DNA from: Takakia lepidozioides
Lineage: Eukaryota > Streptophyta > Takakiopsida > Takakiales > Takakiaceae
Reading direction: 5' to 3'
DNA: 64,000 nt
Assembly (NCBI GenBank): GCA_030704615.1
Contig: CM060731.1
Span: forward strand, 73,822,756 to 73,886,755
How positions within the stretch are numbered: position 1 is the first letter of the stretch; each line of letters opens with the position of its first letter. Shown here piece by piece: positions 20,945 to 33,060 of the stretch. The notes under the pieces were generated by a model. That model saw only the letters and a list, made by a program, of their open reading frames with translations. It did not search any database and was not told the origin of the DNA. The translations under genes were made by a program, and so were the position numbers.

Positions 20945-21065
20945 GTTCTTGGGCTGTCGCCTCCGCAATGTGATCCTTGCAATATCGCAACCCAAATGAA
21001 CTCCAAGGGGCGACAGAATGTCGCTGCTTCAAGGATCACACCGCAGAGGCGACATGTCCAAGAAC
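20945..21065 (+). repeat. Imperfect hairpin, 35/36-nt arms, about 49-nt loop
   Basis: The left arm 20945-20979 (GTTCTTGG...TGTGATCCTTG) pairs with the right arm 21030-21065. The arms differ only at a three-base bulge and about three mismatches. Size and pairing are compatible with a MIRNA-like precursor or a tiny foldback element; no expression evidence can be given. Confidence 0.7.
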
Positions 21066-24000
21066 GGATTCAATCCAAATGAACTCCCTACAACCCAAAT
21101 CAGGTTGTAGTAAGCACATGTTTTCAGAGTTCGAATGATTGCACAGGACACGGTAACAGATCCAGCTTCTTTTACAGGAGGGGGTGGCAGGCAGTAGCTG
21201 AGGGCCGTGGCAGGGCAGCTCCGTGCGATGGACAAGCATGCCGCGTTCCTGATGGTCTGCTTGGCAATGCAGGGTCCAACTCCAGTTGTTCGGGTAGCCC
21301 TTCAATAGCGGAGTGAGGTGTGGTTCTGTCTTACTGCTGGTTTTATGTTATTAATTTGTAATCCTTTGGGTTCTTCGTCACAGAATCATGTAGGTGTGTT
21401 TGCAGAGTTTGAGCAGTGCTTATGAGATTTGTTTTTCAACCAAGGCTTTTCTTCAAGAGCTAGGACTCTGAGAATTGTTGCTAGCAACCATACGTTGAAG
21501 AAAGAAGAGAGAGATGAGCTTCAAGTGCTTCAAGGTCCTGGAAGAGCGCACGCAATCTATTAAAGAACTTTGCACTGGGCCAAATTTGAAAAGAAAATGG
21601 GATATAGATAAACCATGTGCGGGGAGAGGGTTTCTTTCTTTATTATTTTCTGTTGGTGTGTATCCACATGAAGGGTGGTGATGCAAGAACGCACATGGAG
21701 CTTGTGTATGTGTTGGTATTGGGTTCACTCAATCACTTTCCAGGGGATTGCATCATCGCAGATGATATTGCAACCCTCACTGTCTTCATGAATTTAAAGA
21801 GTGCAATTGGAAGTGGAGTACATCCCTGCAACAATTTATACTTGTCTTGATGCTCTTGAACTGGTGTGTCATGCATGAGCTTGTTGAGTTTGAATTTTCA
21901 AGTCCTGTGGCAGTTCTTTTCCAATGTCAATACTCATTTGTAGGCCTGTGTCCATATAGTGTGTTCTTCTATCATGCAGGTTTCAATGAGGAGTTCCATC
22001 TAGGTTGGACCATAAAAGAACTTAGATCCTGGCAAACTACAGCTGTTTTCAAATCTTTGCTGTGGGCATGTGACCCTCTCCTCTCCAGAAGCCTAAGCTG
22101 TTAGAATGTAGAGCGCCGACTTTGTTCTGACAGGTAAGAGAGTTTATGAGATATACAATATTGTATGTAGTCCATTTCCTGCATCATACATGGTAGATTT
22201 ATTTCCTGTAGTCGACATAGTTGTTTATGTGCGTTATTTGATGACAAGAACTACTGAGAAACACAAGAGAGGTGGCTGGTGGGAGTTGGAGGGGTTAGCT
22301 ACCACTAAATAAGCACGAGTAAGTATGTGGCCAAACCATCAGTCCGTTGTCTGACTATCAGAGGCATTAGTCTAGCAACATGTAGTTTTGAGAATTTCTC
22401 TTTGGCTCAATAAGTCGTATAAGAACATTTAGAGTCATGTAGGGTCTGCCTTGAAGTTTCAAAGTATGAGTTGCTTATGCATCCTCAAGGAAACCTGCCA
22501 TTTCAGTAGCTGGCCAGTTGAAAGGCACACTGAAGCCGAGCTTCTTTCTATGTGTCAAAGGCTATCAGTTGGTGGTGGATGAGCTGCCTAAGTTGGTAAA
22601 TCAAGGGGGAGGCTTTTGGCATGTGATATCTGGTTGGAGTTGAATGTTGATACTTGTACATGGGGGTGCAGATGGTTCATACCTGATGTATTGCCAACTT
22701 GAGACTGCCAATATTGTTGTGGGCTGCCAGAAGGCCTTTTGGTACGTTGGTTCACCCATCTGTCCTTGCCTTCTATTTCTGACAGCAAATCCTGGGTGTG
22801 GCAACTTCCTTTTTGCTATATTTTCTTAGGTGAAGCCCATATCTTTGCTGTGGTGGGGTAGACCATAGAAGGCATGGGTTTTTGTAGAAGCCTCCTGCCA
22901 TGGTGAGAAGGTTTAAGTGGTGCTTAACAAAAGTCAACGTCAACGAATATAGTTGCAGAGAGGGACAGGGAGCCACACAGAGCAGGACAGGTACACATTA
23001 GATTGTCTGTGCTGTGCACCCGTGCAGTTGCGGAAGACTCCTCACCAATTGGAAGTAGCACAAAGGTGAAAGGCTGGCCAGCATAGCTGATACTCCAGTA
23101 GTTTGTAATGACTATTTTCAAGTAGATGGAAAAGGGAAAGAGACGAATTTGCTCAGAGGAAGTTGAATCCAGATCTGGTGGGTTAGTCAAGAGAGGGGCA
23201 AAGATGGCAGTTGGGTGCAGGGCTTAGGTCCAATATGATCGCAAAAAAATATCTCTACCCCTCTAATTTTTCAGATGAATCCACCATTCTTTCAGCTGAG
23301 GCCATCCCTACAGTCATGTGTTTGAATAGCAAAGTAGTGGGCCTTGGATTTTGGCTCTTCTGAATAATGGCAATGTACTTGAAGGAAGATGTTGTTATAA
23401 TATGGATTTGATCGTGTGTCTTGTGGTGCAGCAGATTGACTAAACGGCCGGCTACCGACGCAAAAACTACCGATGGCCCCTCTTACAAAGCAAGACTTAG
23501 ACCACTGAGGGTGTTGTTGTTGGACTAATGTCTGTTCTTCATGTCCAAAACCATGGGTGAATTTTATTCCTTATCATGGGATGCTTTCATCTGGCATTAC
23601 CAGACGCATGGTGATGTTGTGTACGTGATTTTGACTGTCTTACTGCTTCCTACACAACAAATGAGGATTGTTGTGTGGTGCAGATGGTGGCGGTGTTGAA
23701 ATGAAATGTTTTCCGTAGGAGCCTTCTGCCTTTAGATTACAGTTGCACTGCACGAGATCTAAGCTAGGATTGGGAGTTCTGGACTTCCTAAAACCTCACA
23801 ACCTTAGCTCGGAGATTGTCAATTCAGATCTTCTAATGCCTGCCGTAAGAACACTAGTGAAGGTAACTTGAGGCCTTGCTGTTTAGGTTTATGGACTTCT
23901 GAAAGAGATGACAACCTCCCTGTTGAATAGGGATGGAAGTTGGTCGGTTGAACTGGTTAATGAGGCTTGAGCTGGCACGCCACACTGTGGGTTGCTACAG

Positions 24001-24954
24001 GTCACGCCATGTTGAACACACAGCTTACACTAATACCAGTATGTTATCTGCTTCCTCAGTACCGGGTGCTATCTAGTTGGAGATTTCATTGAATCTCCTC
24101 TTTTTGTTGCTATGCTCATGCAAAGTTCCAGTCCACGAGGTCACAATCTTCTACCTTGGTAGTGGATAATAAAAAGAAATCTAGTAAGCGATCATCAAAA
24201 GCTGGTCAGTCCTTTTCAAAAACATCTGTATCTATAGAAGACCTCGAAGGTCGAACACGACAATAACTTAGCATCCCCTGTGCAGGGGGGATATATTCAC
24301 CAAAGAGGGAGAGCCGGTACCCAGTTACTTGTCAATCAATGTAACAAATATTTTACATGTATTCTGATGTATAAGCACTCACCTGCAGTTCGACAATACC
24401 TAGGCCCCAGTTGATAATTTGGCACACACCCAAGCAGAAGTTTCTTGCCAGCCAAGTCTTGTCAAGTCATAAAGATGAAACCCAGTCAATTCCTCACCGA
24501 ATACCGCAGTGTACCCGGACCTGCATTGATCCAGACATCAGTACGCAGTGGGGGCACCCAAGTCATCACGGCAGGTATGGCTGACAATCGGGCAGGCTGT
24601 TTGAATGTCATATCACACTAAAATATCTCGGTATATGTTGACGTGCATAACTTCGTACACTGCAATCCGTAGGGTTTCAAGTCTGCAGATGTTTTGCAAT
24701 GATGATCACTCACAGATTCACAGTACTGACAATATTTCCGTGTCAGGTGTTTGCTCATCACAGGCCGAGCTCTGTACCGGCATCAGGGCAGAATCAATTC
24801 CGTGGTGGCGTATTGGGCCCTCATTTATGATCTCACATTCACAACGATCTTCGCTTTGGAACTCGAGAAGACCCACATGGAAAACAGGCTTACTTGGCAG
24901 TGATGAGTAATCCAGATTTAGGGTTTGAAACTTGACATGTACTAGTATTCATGC
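21066..24954. other. Long stretch without recognisable genes
   Basis: About 3.9 kb with only short, atypical frames on both strands. No TE domain, RNA gene or repeat recognised. Possibly old degraded repeats. Confidence 0.45.
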
Positions 24955-25080
24955 ACACGCCTACCTGGCCCGCCGCCGACCTCCTAAGTCTGGCGCCTCA
25001 CCCCCGCGCGGTCACCGCGCCGATGTACCTATTACAGATCCACAGTGGTGGGCCACGCAGGCACTGAAGTACTCTGCTTA
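24955..25080 (-). repeat. GC-rich dispersed repeat, copy 1
   Basis: The reverse complement resembles 33835-33960: shared blocks include GGCGCGGTGAC(C/T)GCGCGG, GAGGCGCCAGA and CAGTGGATC(A/T)GTAATA-like sequence. It is a G+C-rich island in AT-rich surroundings, so probably the end of a degraded transposon. Confidence 0.6.
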
Positions 25081-25438
25081 CTAGAAGTACAATTCGGTAA
25101 TTCTGTAAGAAGAGGTAGGTAACCCGGTGGTTACAGCTGTTTGCGTTGAAGTCGTTTGTCGCTGAATCAAGTTAAAGTTTAATCGCATCGGAGCATCAAG
25201 AAATTTGTTTTGTTACTTCAGAAATTTCGAAGTGCTGAGAAGATAGTCATATTTCAGTGGATGCCCATCTTCATGCAAAGTCATACATATATGGAGAAAT
25301 ATATGGTCATGCATGCGGGGTCGCAGGTTCAAATATTATATCGATCATATCATTTTGATATGATATTAAATTATATTAGAATGTTTGTTGGCTCAGCTCC
25401 TCTTTACTCTAAAGAGCAGACTACGCATCAATGTCAAT

Positions 25439-25655
25439 AAGCGGCTTGTCGTGTATGGCTCCTCTTTGTGAGTAATGAAATCTACTTTCATCCATAATAA
25501 ACTTGAAAATTCGTCCATTTGTTTCTCATAAGTTATTCAATACTAGAGATATAATCCAAGAGAGGTGTTATCTGGAGAAGGCACATCAAGAACAAGTTTT
25601 CAACAAAGGAGAAGAGATGACAATGAGGGAAGGACTCAACATTTTTTGACAGTGA
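25439..25655 (-). repeat. Foldback-type repeat, copy a
   Basis: Starts with the terminal AGCGGCTTGTCG and contains CTTTCATCCATAATAAACTTGA and TTCAACAAAGGAGA. It matches, in inverse orientation, the copies at 26755-26955, 34640-34870 and 34885-35090. About 220 bp, non-coding, MITE-like. Confidence 0.7.
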
Positions 25656-25984
25656 TGCGGGGTCTCATCTTTAACATGAAAGACTTCTGCATGAGGATAA
25701 CACAGTGACCTCAAGTTTGACCTAAGCTAGACTTGTTCGATTCCTTTAAGATCTAGTTCATAAACAACTGTAAATAGTGAAATATTGTGATTCTAATGCA
25801 TTTTCATTGGATTCAGTGAAATTTTTGTGTGGGCTCTCTAAATTATGGATAGACACCCCCTCTCTGAATTGCTTGTGGTTTGTTATGGTTGGACCAGCCA
25901 TCACCATTATCTGTTTTGCTGCCACCATTGCAGGGAGAGCATTGGACTGTTGATAGAATTATTATTGGGAAGACCCTGGTATTT

Positions 25985-26590
25985 CAGTATCTCAGTATTT
26001 CAGCCAGATTTTTAGCAAGTCCCTCAGTATTTCAGCCAGATTTTTAGCAAGTCCCTCAGTATTTCAGCCAAATTTTTAGCAAGTCCCTCAGTATTTCAGC
26101 AAGAGTTTTAGCAAGTCCCTCAGTATTTCAACCAGATTTTCAGCAAGTATTTTAATATTTCAGCTAGTTATTCTCAATATTTTAGTTAGTATTTCAACAA
26201 GCATTTCAATAATTAAATTTCATTTTTACATTATCATACATGATTACTTAATTCATACATCAATAAAGTTCTGCCAGGCCCTGAGTCTGTTCCCGGCTTT
26301 ATAAATGAATAAATAAATAAATGTTCCTCTTATGCAGAACATGTTTAAAATATATATGAAAATAGAACATGCAAAACATGCTCTTATGCAGAACATGCTT
26401 AAAATATAAATTACAATCAAGGGTTTTAATTTTTTTCCCTTCAAATAATCTGTAATAAAGTTCAATCCAGGGCTTCTGCCCCCTGTTTACCGAGTAGTGT
26501 ATACATAATTATCTTATCTCAATAACATTTTAAGGAAATTTTCTACTTGGAGTTTTAGGAATTTTAGGGTGGAGCCATTACGCGACTAGC
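25985..26590 (+). repeat. Dispersed repeat R2 with internal 32-bp tandem array, copy 1
   Basis: Begins with about five 32-base units (TCAGTATTTCAGCCAGATTTTTAGCAAGTCCC-like; units shorten and diverge toward 26150). It then carries AATAAATAAATG, TTATGCAGAACATG and a terminal GGTGGAGCCATTACGCGACT just before AGCCGCTTGTTT. The same order of blocks recurs at 59030-59435. No coding capacity, so probably a non-autonomous element. Confidence 0.75.
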
Positions 26591-26955
26591 CGCTTGTTTC
26601 TCATAAGTTAATCAATACTAGAGATATAACCCCAGAGATAAAATGTTTTCAACAAAGGAGAGGAGGTGACACTCGGGGAAGGGCACAACAGGGGCTTAGC
26701 AATTTTTGACAATGATGCCTGCCTGGTCTCATCTTTAAAATAAAGAGGAGCCAAAAATCAGTTAGCACCTGTTGTGCCTTCCCCAAATGTCACCTCCTCT
26801 AGTAGAACTATTTCCCCATGTGTCTTCTCCAGGTAACACCACCCTTAGCTAACATCTCTCTTATTGAACAATTTATGAAAAATAAATGGATGAATTCTCA
26901 AGTTTATTATGGATGAGAGTAGATTCATAGAGAGGCCATTGGCGACTAGCCGCTT
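26591..26955. repeat. Foldback-type repeat, copies b and c in inverted pair
   Basis: Copy b (26591-26750) and copy c (26757-26955) are inverted about a centre near 26755: GGAGAGGAGGTGACACT in b answers to CACCTCCTCT in c, and both outer ends read CGACTAGCCGCTTGTTT. The pair could form a long hairpin in RNA or single-stranded DNA. Confidence 0.7.
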
Positions 26956-27204
26956 GTTTCATTTTGCTTCTTCATAAGTCCAAAGTTTAGTAAGATGCTC
27001 ATCTTCATGCATAGTCATCCATGGGAAATATACGGTCTGACATGATGGAAGTACATGAGTTGACTTCATGCACAAGCTACGCCGCAGTGGTTCGATTTCA
27101 CAGACCAATCCGACATTACCTGACTACAGACACAAGCAGCACACACAAGAGGTCCTTTTAGGTTGATGGTTGGTCAAATCCTCCATGGGTCAGGAAAGGT
27201 CAAG

Positions 27205-27310
27205 GACAATGTGGTAGGGCACCTTCTTCTTCAACCTATTTCAGCCTCTGTTGCCCTCTCACCAGACTCGGCCGCGAGATGCATATTGAATTCTGTAAGT
27301 TAGGTCGTTG
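27205..27310 (+). repeat. Single copy related to the 104-bp repeat at 15070
   Basis: GGGCACCTTCTTCTTCAACC, then TTGCCCTCTCACCAGACTCGGCC and a GAATTCTGTAAGTTAG-like end follow the same order as the unit at 15 kb. Confidence 0.7.
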
Positions 27311-27459
27311 CATGGAAACACATCACATTGTATGTCTGTATTTATATGTGACAATATATATAGACGCAACAATACAACTGATTTCTTATGTATGAAAACA
27401 ATACAATGTCATGTATGCATGATGTATGACAACGCAACCAACAAGTAACAAAACTAAGA

Positions 27460-27485
27460 GAATTATTATTATTATTATTATTTTA
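27460..27485 (-). repeat. (TAA)n tail of the LINE
   Basis: On the plus strand AATTATTATTATTATTATTA, seven or so ATT triplets, abuts the LINE 3' region; read on the minus strand it is a (TAA)n tail as in some plant and animal LINE lineages. Confidence 0.65.
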
Positions 27486-28069
27486 AAAGAAAGGGGACGG
27501 GGCGGGCCCTGAAAAAAAACTTTACTTAATAAGGAGTCAAAATTGAGGACAGAAAGGAGGAAAAAATAACCTCCATTGGGCCATAAAGGCGTAACACAAG
27601 GGGAACACCCAGATCACTAAGGCAGGAGGGAGAAGAGCTGGAGGAGGAACCAGTGCAAGTCTAATGATGCCAGGGCCTTGTAAAGAAGGGATGGAGACAG
27701 ATCCAGCTAAACGTTGGTGAGAGGGAGCTGCCATAACATAGCAGCAAAACACATAAAAGATGAGCCAAAGTGCAAAAGTGTTTGGATCCCAGCTGAGGGA
27801 GGAGAGAGTTCTGGAGCTGCTCACTGGCAGCAGCAAAATGGGCTTTCCCTTAAGAGCTAAAGATAGACTGGTAACAAACTGCTAACAGCCTAAAGTTGGT
27901 ACAGGACTAGAGTCCAAAAGTGAGCTAAATGCAAAATAGGCCCAAGTCTGAAAACAGGCAATGCAGCCCCAAGGATGCCTTCCCCAATTACCCTCCAAAA
28001 TCTAGTTGTGCTTTAGACTTTGGTGGCCCCTGCTTCTAATGGCGCCAATTGACGTCCGGTGCTTCGGAG

Positions 28070-28597
28070 TCAGCAGGCGATTTTCCAGGGCCTGGGGATG
28101 TCGTCATGCCAAACAATTCTGGATTCTGAGAGCCTGGAGCAGATGAGGTTGCCCTTTGCCCAAGTGAGGTCGAACTCCGCGAACAATTGTTGGCGCTTCC
28201 TTTCACTGCACCTGTTGGAAGCTGAAATCAAAGTCACCCAAGCCTTACGTCCCTCAGTCATCAAATCAGCATACAATCTGGCAAGCAATGTTCTGATGCT
28301 GGGACTGGCTCCCTGGAAAATTAAGGAACACCTAGCTTTCCAAACTGTCCAGAGAGCATGGCCTCTGAGGGTAGCCCAGATGGGACATCTCTCCCATGGA
28401 GATCCGTTGTGCAGATTTACTAACAGCAAAGGGGTAGAGAGAGGGGGCAGCGCATTCCAATTGGCATAGAGGGCTTCCACGTAATTCCATATTCTTGAGG
28501 AAATGTGACATTGGAGCAGGCAGTGCTCCATTGTTTCCCTAACTCCACAGGAGCAGATTAAACAAGCAGGGTCCTTGTCAGCGAAAGAATCTGCCAC
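28070..28597 (-). pseudogene. LINE C-terminal zinc finger (zf-RVT)
   Basis: The 175-codon open stretch begins ADKDPACLICSCGVRETMEHC: C-x2-C then H-x-C spacing of the zf-RVT domain found at the end of plant non-LTR reverse transcriptase proteins, followed by an IWNYV core. Same strand and order as the rest of the element. Confidence 0.8.
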
Positions 28598-28797
28598 AGG
28601 TAAAATACGGTTCGCTATTTTTCACAAGAAGGCACTGACTTTGGCTGAACGGTGTTTGACCCAAATGTCTCTCCACACCTTGTTCTAGCAGGAGATTGGT
28701 AGGTTGAGGGACCACTTGCTATTCCATTTATTTCTGAAATCAGCTTTCCCCAACAACATCCTATAGCCTGTCTTGACCTTGTAACCCATGAGGGGGG

Positions 28798-29703
28798 TTA
28801 CCAGCTCCACTCTCTTGGGTCCATCTGTAATCTACTCAATGGAAAGCATAGGAACCAGAGAAGGGGGGTCTTTGAGGCCCAGCAGATCTCTTCATCTGGG
28901 ATAGGAGGTTTTGGGTTTGGGATGCCCGAAACTATTTCAAGAAGTTCCCTGATTCTGTAAGCCTCATCATGATTTAACTCCCCTGTTCCAAGCATTTGGA
29001 GCAGCCCTCCAGACGAGGCTTTGAACAGAATGCCTGTCCATTGAGTGGAGGTAGAGGCAGTGGCCAACAATGCGAAATTGCCATTGTACTTGGATGTGCC
29101 AAACCGGCATGGGAGGTCACTAATAGTGCAGCCCCCTCCAATTAGCAATGGCATCAGATTGGAAACCCCCTGTTTAATATGTTCCCAACCATTTCTGATA
29201 GACGAGGCAGACAGGAGGGTGGCCAGCATGGGAGGCTCTAGGAAAGCCCCATTTTCCCAGACATTGGCAATGTGCGAAAGACCTTTGGATTCATAGGTAG
29301 ACCATTTTTTGCTCAATGTGGTTAGAGGCTCATGACTCAGATTGGGGTTCCCAAACAAGGGCTGACAAACAGCCTCCTCAAAACAAGAGGCCTTGGTTTG
29401 CTTAAGATAAGGCCTTATGGAGCTCCAAGCTGCCCAAATGGATTTCCAGGCAGGCGAGCCCCCAGTTTTAGATTTGACAGGGCCCTGGACCATCCATTTT
29501 AAAGATGGGGACCAGGAAGTAGAGGTGGATGGTAAGGCGTTAACCAGATGCTCTCTTGCCAGCATGCACCAGGGGCTATCTCCAAAACGAAGGGTCCTAG
29601 GAATCCACTTCGCGAGTAGCGCTGAGATTTGAGGAGAGGGGTCTATTAGCCCAAGGCCTCCCTCTTTTCTAGGCCTGCATATATGACTAACCCAGTCCGG
29701 CTT
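28798..29703 (-). pseudogene. LINE RT-connector region
   Basis: Open from the chimeric junction at about 29704. CRPRKEGGLGL is the hallmark 'CxPKxxGGLG' box between reverse transcriptase and zf-RVT in plant LINEs. About 300 residues, ending 28798. The N-terminal residues of this frame (MYEQIMREGVKPD) belong to the PPR fragment, not to the LINE. Confidence 0.75.
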
Positions 29704-29965
29704 CACCCCTTCCCGCATTATTTGCTCATACATCTCCGAAGCCTCTATACCACGCCCCCATCGTGCATATCCTCGCCCTTCCTACATCATTTGCTTAAGA
29801 ATAAGCTCAAGAAAATTGCATCAGTGCTCAAGAATAGGTCACAAAGCCTCAACCCCACCCCCCTGCATTGCATATCCTGCGATCGTCCCGTTCCATGACA
29901 TAAGTTCTCCTTGCTTCGGCTCGATACTACGAAAACATATGGTAGCGCGGGAGACAAAAAGAGGC
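29704..29965 (-). pseudogene. PPR repeat fragments fused into the LINE
   Basis: The minus strand reads MSWNGTIAGYAMQGGGVEAL (about 29838-29903) and, nearer the LINE, GYARWGRGIEASEMYEQI and MREGVKPD (29704-29785), with ~50 unrelated bases between. Both match PPR S- and P-type repeats of the kind in the gene at 61.6-64 kb. The last PPR residue joins directly in frame to the LINE sequence WVSHICRPRKEGGLG. Capture by template switching during retrotransposition, or a later rearrangement, could explain it. Confidence 0.7.
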
Positions 29966-30446
29966 TGAAGTCCCAGCCTTGTGTGTTCACGGCTGAACGT
30001 GGGCAACCCTAAAGCAATTTTTTGAATTTTTTAACTTTTTGCACTTTGTGTCATTCCATCGACACAAGTCCTTTGTTAAAGATAGATGGATGAGGTCATC
30101 CAATGGATGAACCCATTCATGTATATGCCTTAAGATGCCACGTGTAGTGATGTAGTCATATAAACATAGCTGTGAAACCTACTGTAGTCATGTAGTCATA
30201 AGCTTCTATGGCATGTCATCAATGTGTAGTAGTGGTGTAGTCATTTAATCATAAGCTTATATGGCACGTGTCTGACGTGTAGTATTGCGTATGACGACTA
30301 GTTATATAAACCAAGCATGTGTTCTTGGTCAACAATGTTTGACCACAGTTCCTAGTCATGTAGTAACATGTATGACTTCATTAGATTAAAATATATTGGA
30401 AGCCTAGAAGTGTATGCGAAGATCGTGGTTGAAGCCATCTGAGCCC
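29966..30446. other. Unassigned insert between LINE halves
   Basis: AT-rich DNA with TATATAAACC at about 30304 and CCACGTG at about 30136, reminiscent of a promoter, plus repeated GTAGTCAT phrases. It replaces the part of the LINE expected between RT and the CRPKKEGGLG box. No coding sequence seen. Confidence 0.35.
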
Positions 30447-31429
30447 CTAGTTTTGTCCCCATTGAGGGCCGTGGCTCTTGGAGGCGCTTGGAAGCAATTC
30501 GGTAAAAAGCCCAACTGATTTATTCCAGTTCACTTTGAGGCCTGAAGCAGAGCAGAAGAGCTGGAGAGCTTCACAAGCTCTAGCGATATTGGCAGGGCAA
30601 TCATTATTCAGAAGCAAAGTTGTTTCATCAGCATACATTGACAATTTGACAGACGAGTCCTGAGAAACCTTCAGACCCACTATGTCTTGTCTAGAAGCGA
30701 GATAATGCCCTAGAACGTCTGCTGCTATCAGGAACAGGTAAGGGGCTAATGGGCATCCCTGCCTTACAGACGTGAAGAGAGCGAATGGTTTTGATATGGC
30801 CCCGTTAACAAAGACCCTGCTAGACGTTGAGCTGAGGAGAAGCCTTACCCATGTAGAGAAAGTTTCCGGCATACCAATTTTGTCCTTTACTTTTGCAGGA
30901 AGCCCCAGTCAATATTGTCAAAGGCCTTTTCAAAATCTAGCATAAGAATGGCCAGAGGCTGCTCCGTGTATTTTGCTTTGTGTATGGCTTCATGAATGAG
31001 GAGCAGGTTGTGAAGGATCATTCTTCCCTTGAGGAATCCAGTTTGCTGTGGTCTAATAATCCGAGAGAGAACTGGTTGGAGCCTTAGGGCCAAGGCCTTG
31101 GCAATGATCTTATAAGTGGTGTTTTGCAATGTGATAGGCCTATAGTTGGATAACTTACTCCTGTCCCTTTTTTTTTAAATCAGAGTGATCAATCTTGCGG
31201 ACATTTGTGATGGCATAATGCCCTTTTGGAGTATATCCTTTGCCATAGCCACAAAATCATCCACTATGGTATGCCAAAGAGCCTTAAAGAATCCTATGGG
31301 AAGTCCATCCAAACCAGGCATTTTACCAGACTTCAGAGAATTCATGGCATGCGCTAGCTCAGAATCCGAGAGTAGGGCAGCCAAATTTACCTTCTCATCT
31401 CCAGTGAGAAGGGGGGGAATGTGTTGCAA
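30447..31429 (-). pseudogene. LINE reverse transcriptase, broken
   Basis: Three open pieces give the RT core in order: KSGKMPGLDGLPIGF (31429-31175), RPQQTGFLKGRMI and LDFEKAFD (31129-30887), then SVRQGCPLAPYLF and MYADETTLLLN (30872-30447). The catalytic YADD is YADE. Stops and shifts separate the pieces. Confidence 0.85.
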
Positions 31430-31474
31430 GATAGCATCAGATGCTTGGTCTGATTCTGCAGAGATAGCTCTTTT

Positions 31475-32760
31475 TTAGAAGAGGGCGGCAAAGTGCCGCT
31501 CTGCAATATGAGCCATTTCCTTCGGAGAGGTAGAGATCGAGCCATCCTCTCTTGAAAGAGAGGCAATGGAGGAGGCCATCCTCCTCTGCTTGGCCTTAAT
31601 GAAAAAATACCTAGACATTTTTTCCCCTTTAAGAGACCAGTTGACCCCGGCTTTAAGCTTCAGGGTGTTTTCCTTTTCCTGCTTAAAGTGCCAAAGGTTA
31701 GACTTTGCCGTATTATAATTCTCTAGAGTATAGGGGCCCTCTTGACCATTTTCCATAAGCTATTGGCAAAGCTGAAGACACTTCAGCATGGATCTTTCCC
31801 TTTGCGAGAGAGCCAGTGCCAGGTCCCTTGAGAGCTCCTGGGCCTTGCTTCTCGCACCCTCGAGCTTAGTGAGAAACCTGAGAGTGGGCGACTCAAAACT
31901 ATTCCCTGTAGAGGACGAGGCATGCGCTAGGGCTTCAACCAAGACCTTGGACTTAAGCAGGGAGGGGTTGAGTTTGAAGAAACTTCTTCCTTTAGTCCTA
32001 GACCTAGGAGCTGAGATATGAGAGACTACCTCAGAGTGATCAAAATCAGGCCAGAGGAGATAATTTGGCCCAAGGGATAATGCCACTAGTACAATAAATC
32101 TTGTCTAGCCTGGCCATTACCAAATCCGGTGGAGCCCTACAGTTAGACCAGGAAAAACGAAGACCATTATCTCTAGGCACTGATATGTCAATGAATCCAA
32201 CAGACATACACAACACTTCCCATGCATTGAGCTCCTCTGGTGAGAGATTGGTGGAAGACGGATCTAGTCTATCTGCTGACCTATCTGTCATATTGAAATC
32301 CCCTGCCAGAATCCATTGATCAATGCCCTGCGATTGCATGATCCTAAAGTGAATCATCTGCCAAAAGGAAATTCTATCAGCTACCACATTTGGCGCATAA
32401 ACATTAATGAAACCAATTTTGCAATCCAACCCTGGCACTGATATCTGGCCGAAGTGAGCTCTACCCACCGCCCATGATTGCATGTTCGAGATGTGAGGGG
32501 CCAGATTTGGGGAGACAAGCACTGATGTACTACCACGAGAGCCTTCCACAGTTCTATTCCACCAAGCCAGGTTAGAAGGCCAAAACATTTGCCCCAGTGA
32601 AGAGATTTTGGGAGTCGTTTAACTTATGCTCCTGCAGGAATATGATCGAGTTATCTGACAGAAGCGAGGGAGCCTAATGCCTGAGCTTGGATCTTTTGGG
32701 GGCTGTTGCATCAGATCCTATCCCCCTTATGTTCCAAGACCTAATGTTAAAAAATATCAG
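31475..32760 (-). pseudogene. LINE endonuclease (EEP) and connector, broken
   Basis: SWNIRGIG at about 32750, LQEHKL at about 32625, GFINVYAPN, WILAGDFNM, RFSWSN and ARLDKIYC down to 32046 are endonuclease/exonuclease/phosphatase blocks. Frames change at least twice. The region 32086-31475 is the Lys/Glu-rich connector before RT. Confidence 0.8.
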
Positions 32761-33060
32761 CAGGGAGAGAAAGGCCCGAGATTGAGTCTCGAAATGATGG
32801 CCTAGAGGAGACAGTTCTTCTGTCATGCGGAGGGAGGTAGGAAACCCAAGTGAGTCCAGGAGGAGGGGAGGGGGTAGCAGAGAGCGTAATAATCCCAACC
32901 TGGATGTTTCCTTTCTTTTTCGCAGGATGACCTTTTGTCATTTCAACAAATTGCTTTTTGCTTCTGGTAATGACAAAAGTGTCACAAATGATCTTTCTAA
33001 AACCCAGCTCATAGGCAAAGCGCAACAAGAGACTATCTGATAGGCAGTTCAAATCTGGGC

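Larger units (their letters stand above)
27460..33060 (-). mobile_element. Degenerate L1-type LINE with chimeric middle
   Basis: Minus-strand coding blocks appear in LINE ORF2 order: a short basic piece (33052-32747); endonuclease start SWNIRGIG at about 32750; endonuclease body 32588-32046 (NVYAPN, GDFNM, ARLDKIY); connector 32086-31475; reverse transcriptase 31429-30447; a later reverse-transcriptase/connector region 29703-28798 (CRPRKEGGLG); and a zf-RVT zinc finger 28597-28070. Frames are broken by several stops and shifts. The RT catalytic box reads YADE instead of YADD. The 3' end at 27460 has a (TAA)n tail rather than poly(A). Residues expected between 30447 and 29704 are replaced by other DNA. 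The element is dead; the target-site duplication could not be found. Confidence 0.85.

Noticed and set aside
27537-27836. 99-codon minus-strand frame near the LINE 3' end
   Set aside because: It lies in the LINE 3' untranslated region, is hydrophobic and Pro-rich, and lacks any family feature.
29687-29733. The LINE fragment starting with ATG as a genuine 311-aa protein
   Set aside because: The N-terminal residues are PPR-derived and the remainder is an internal piece of LINE ORF2 without a start.
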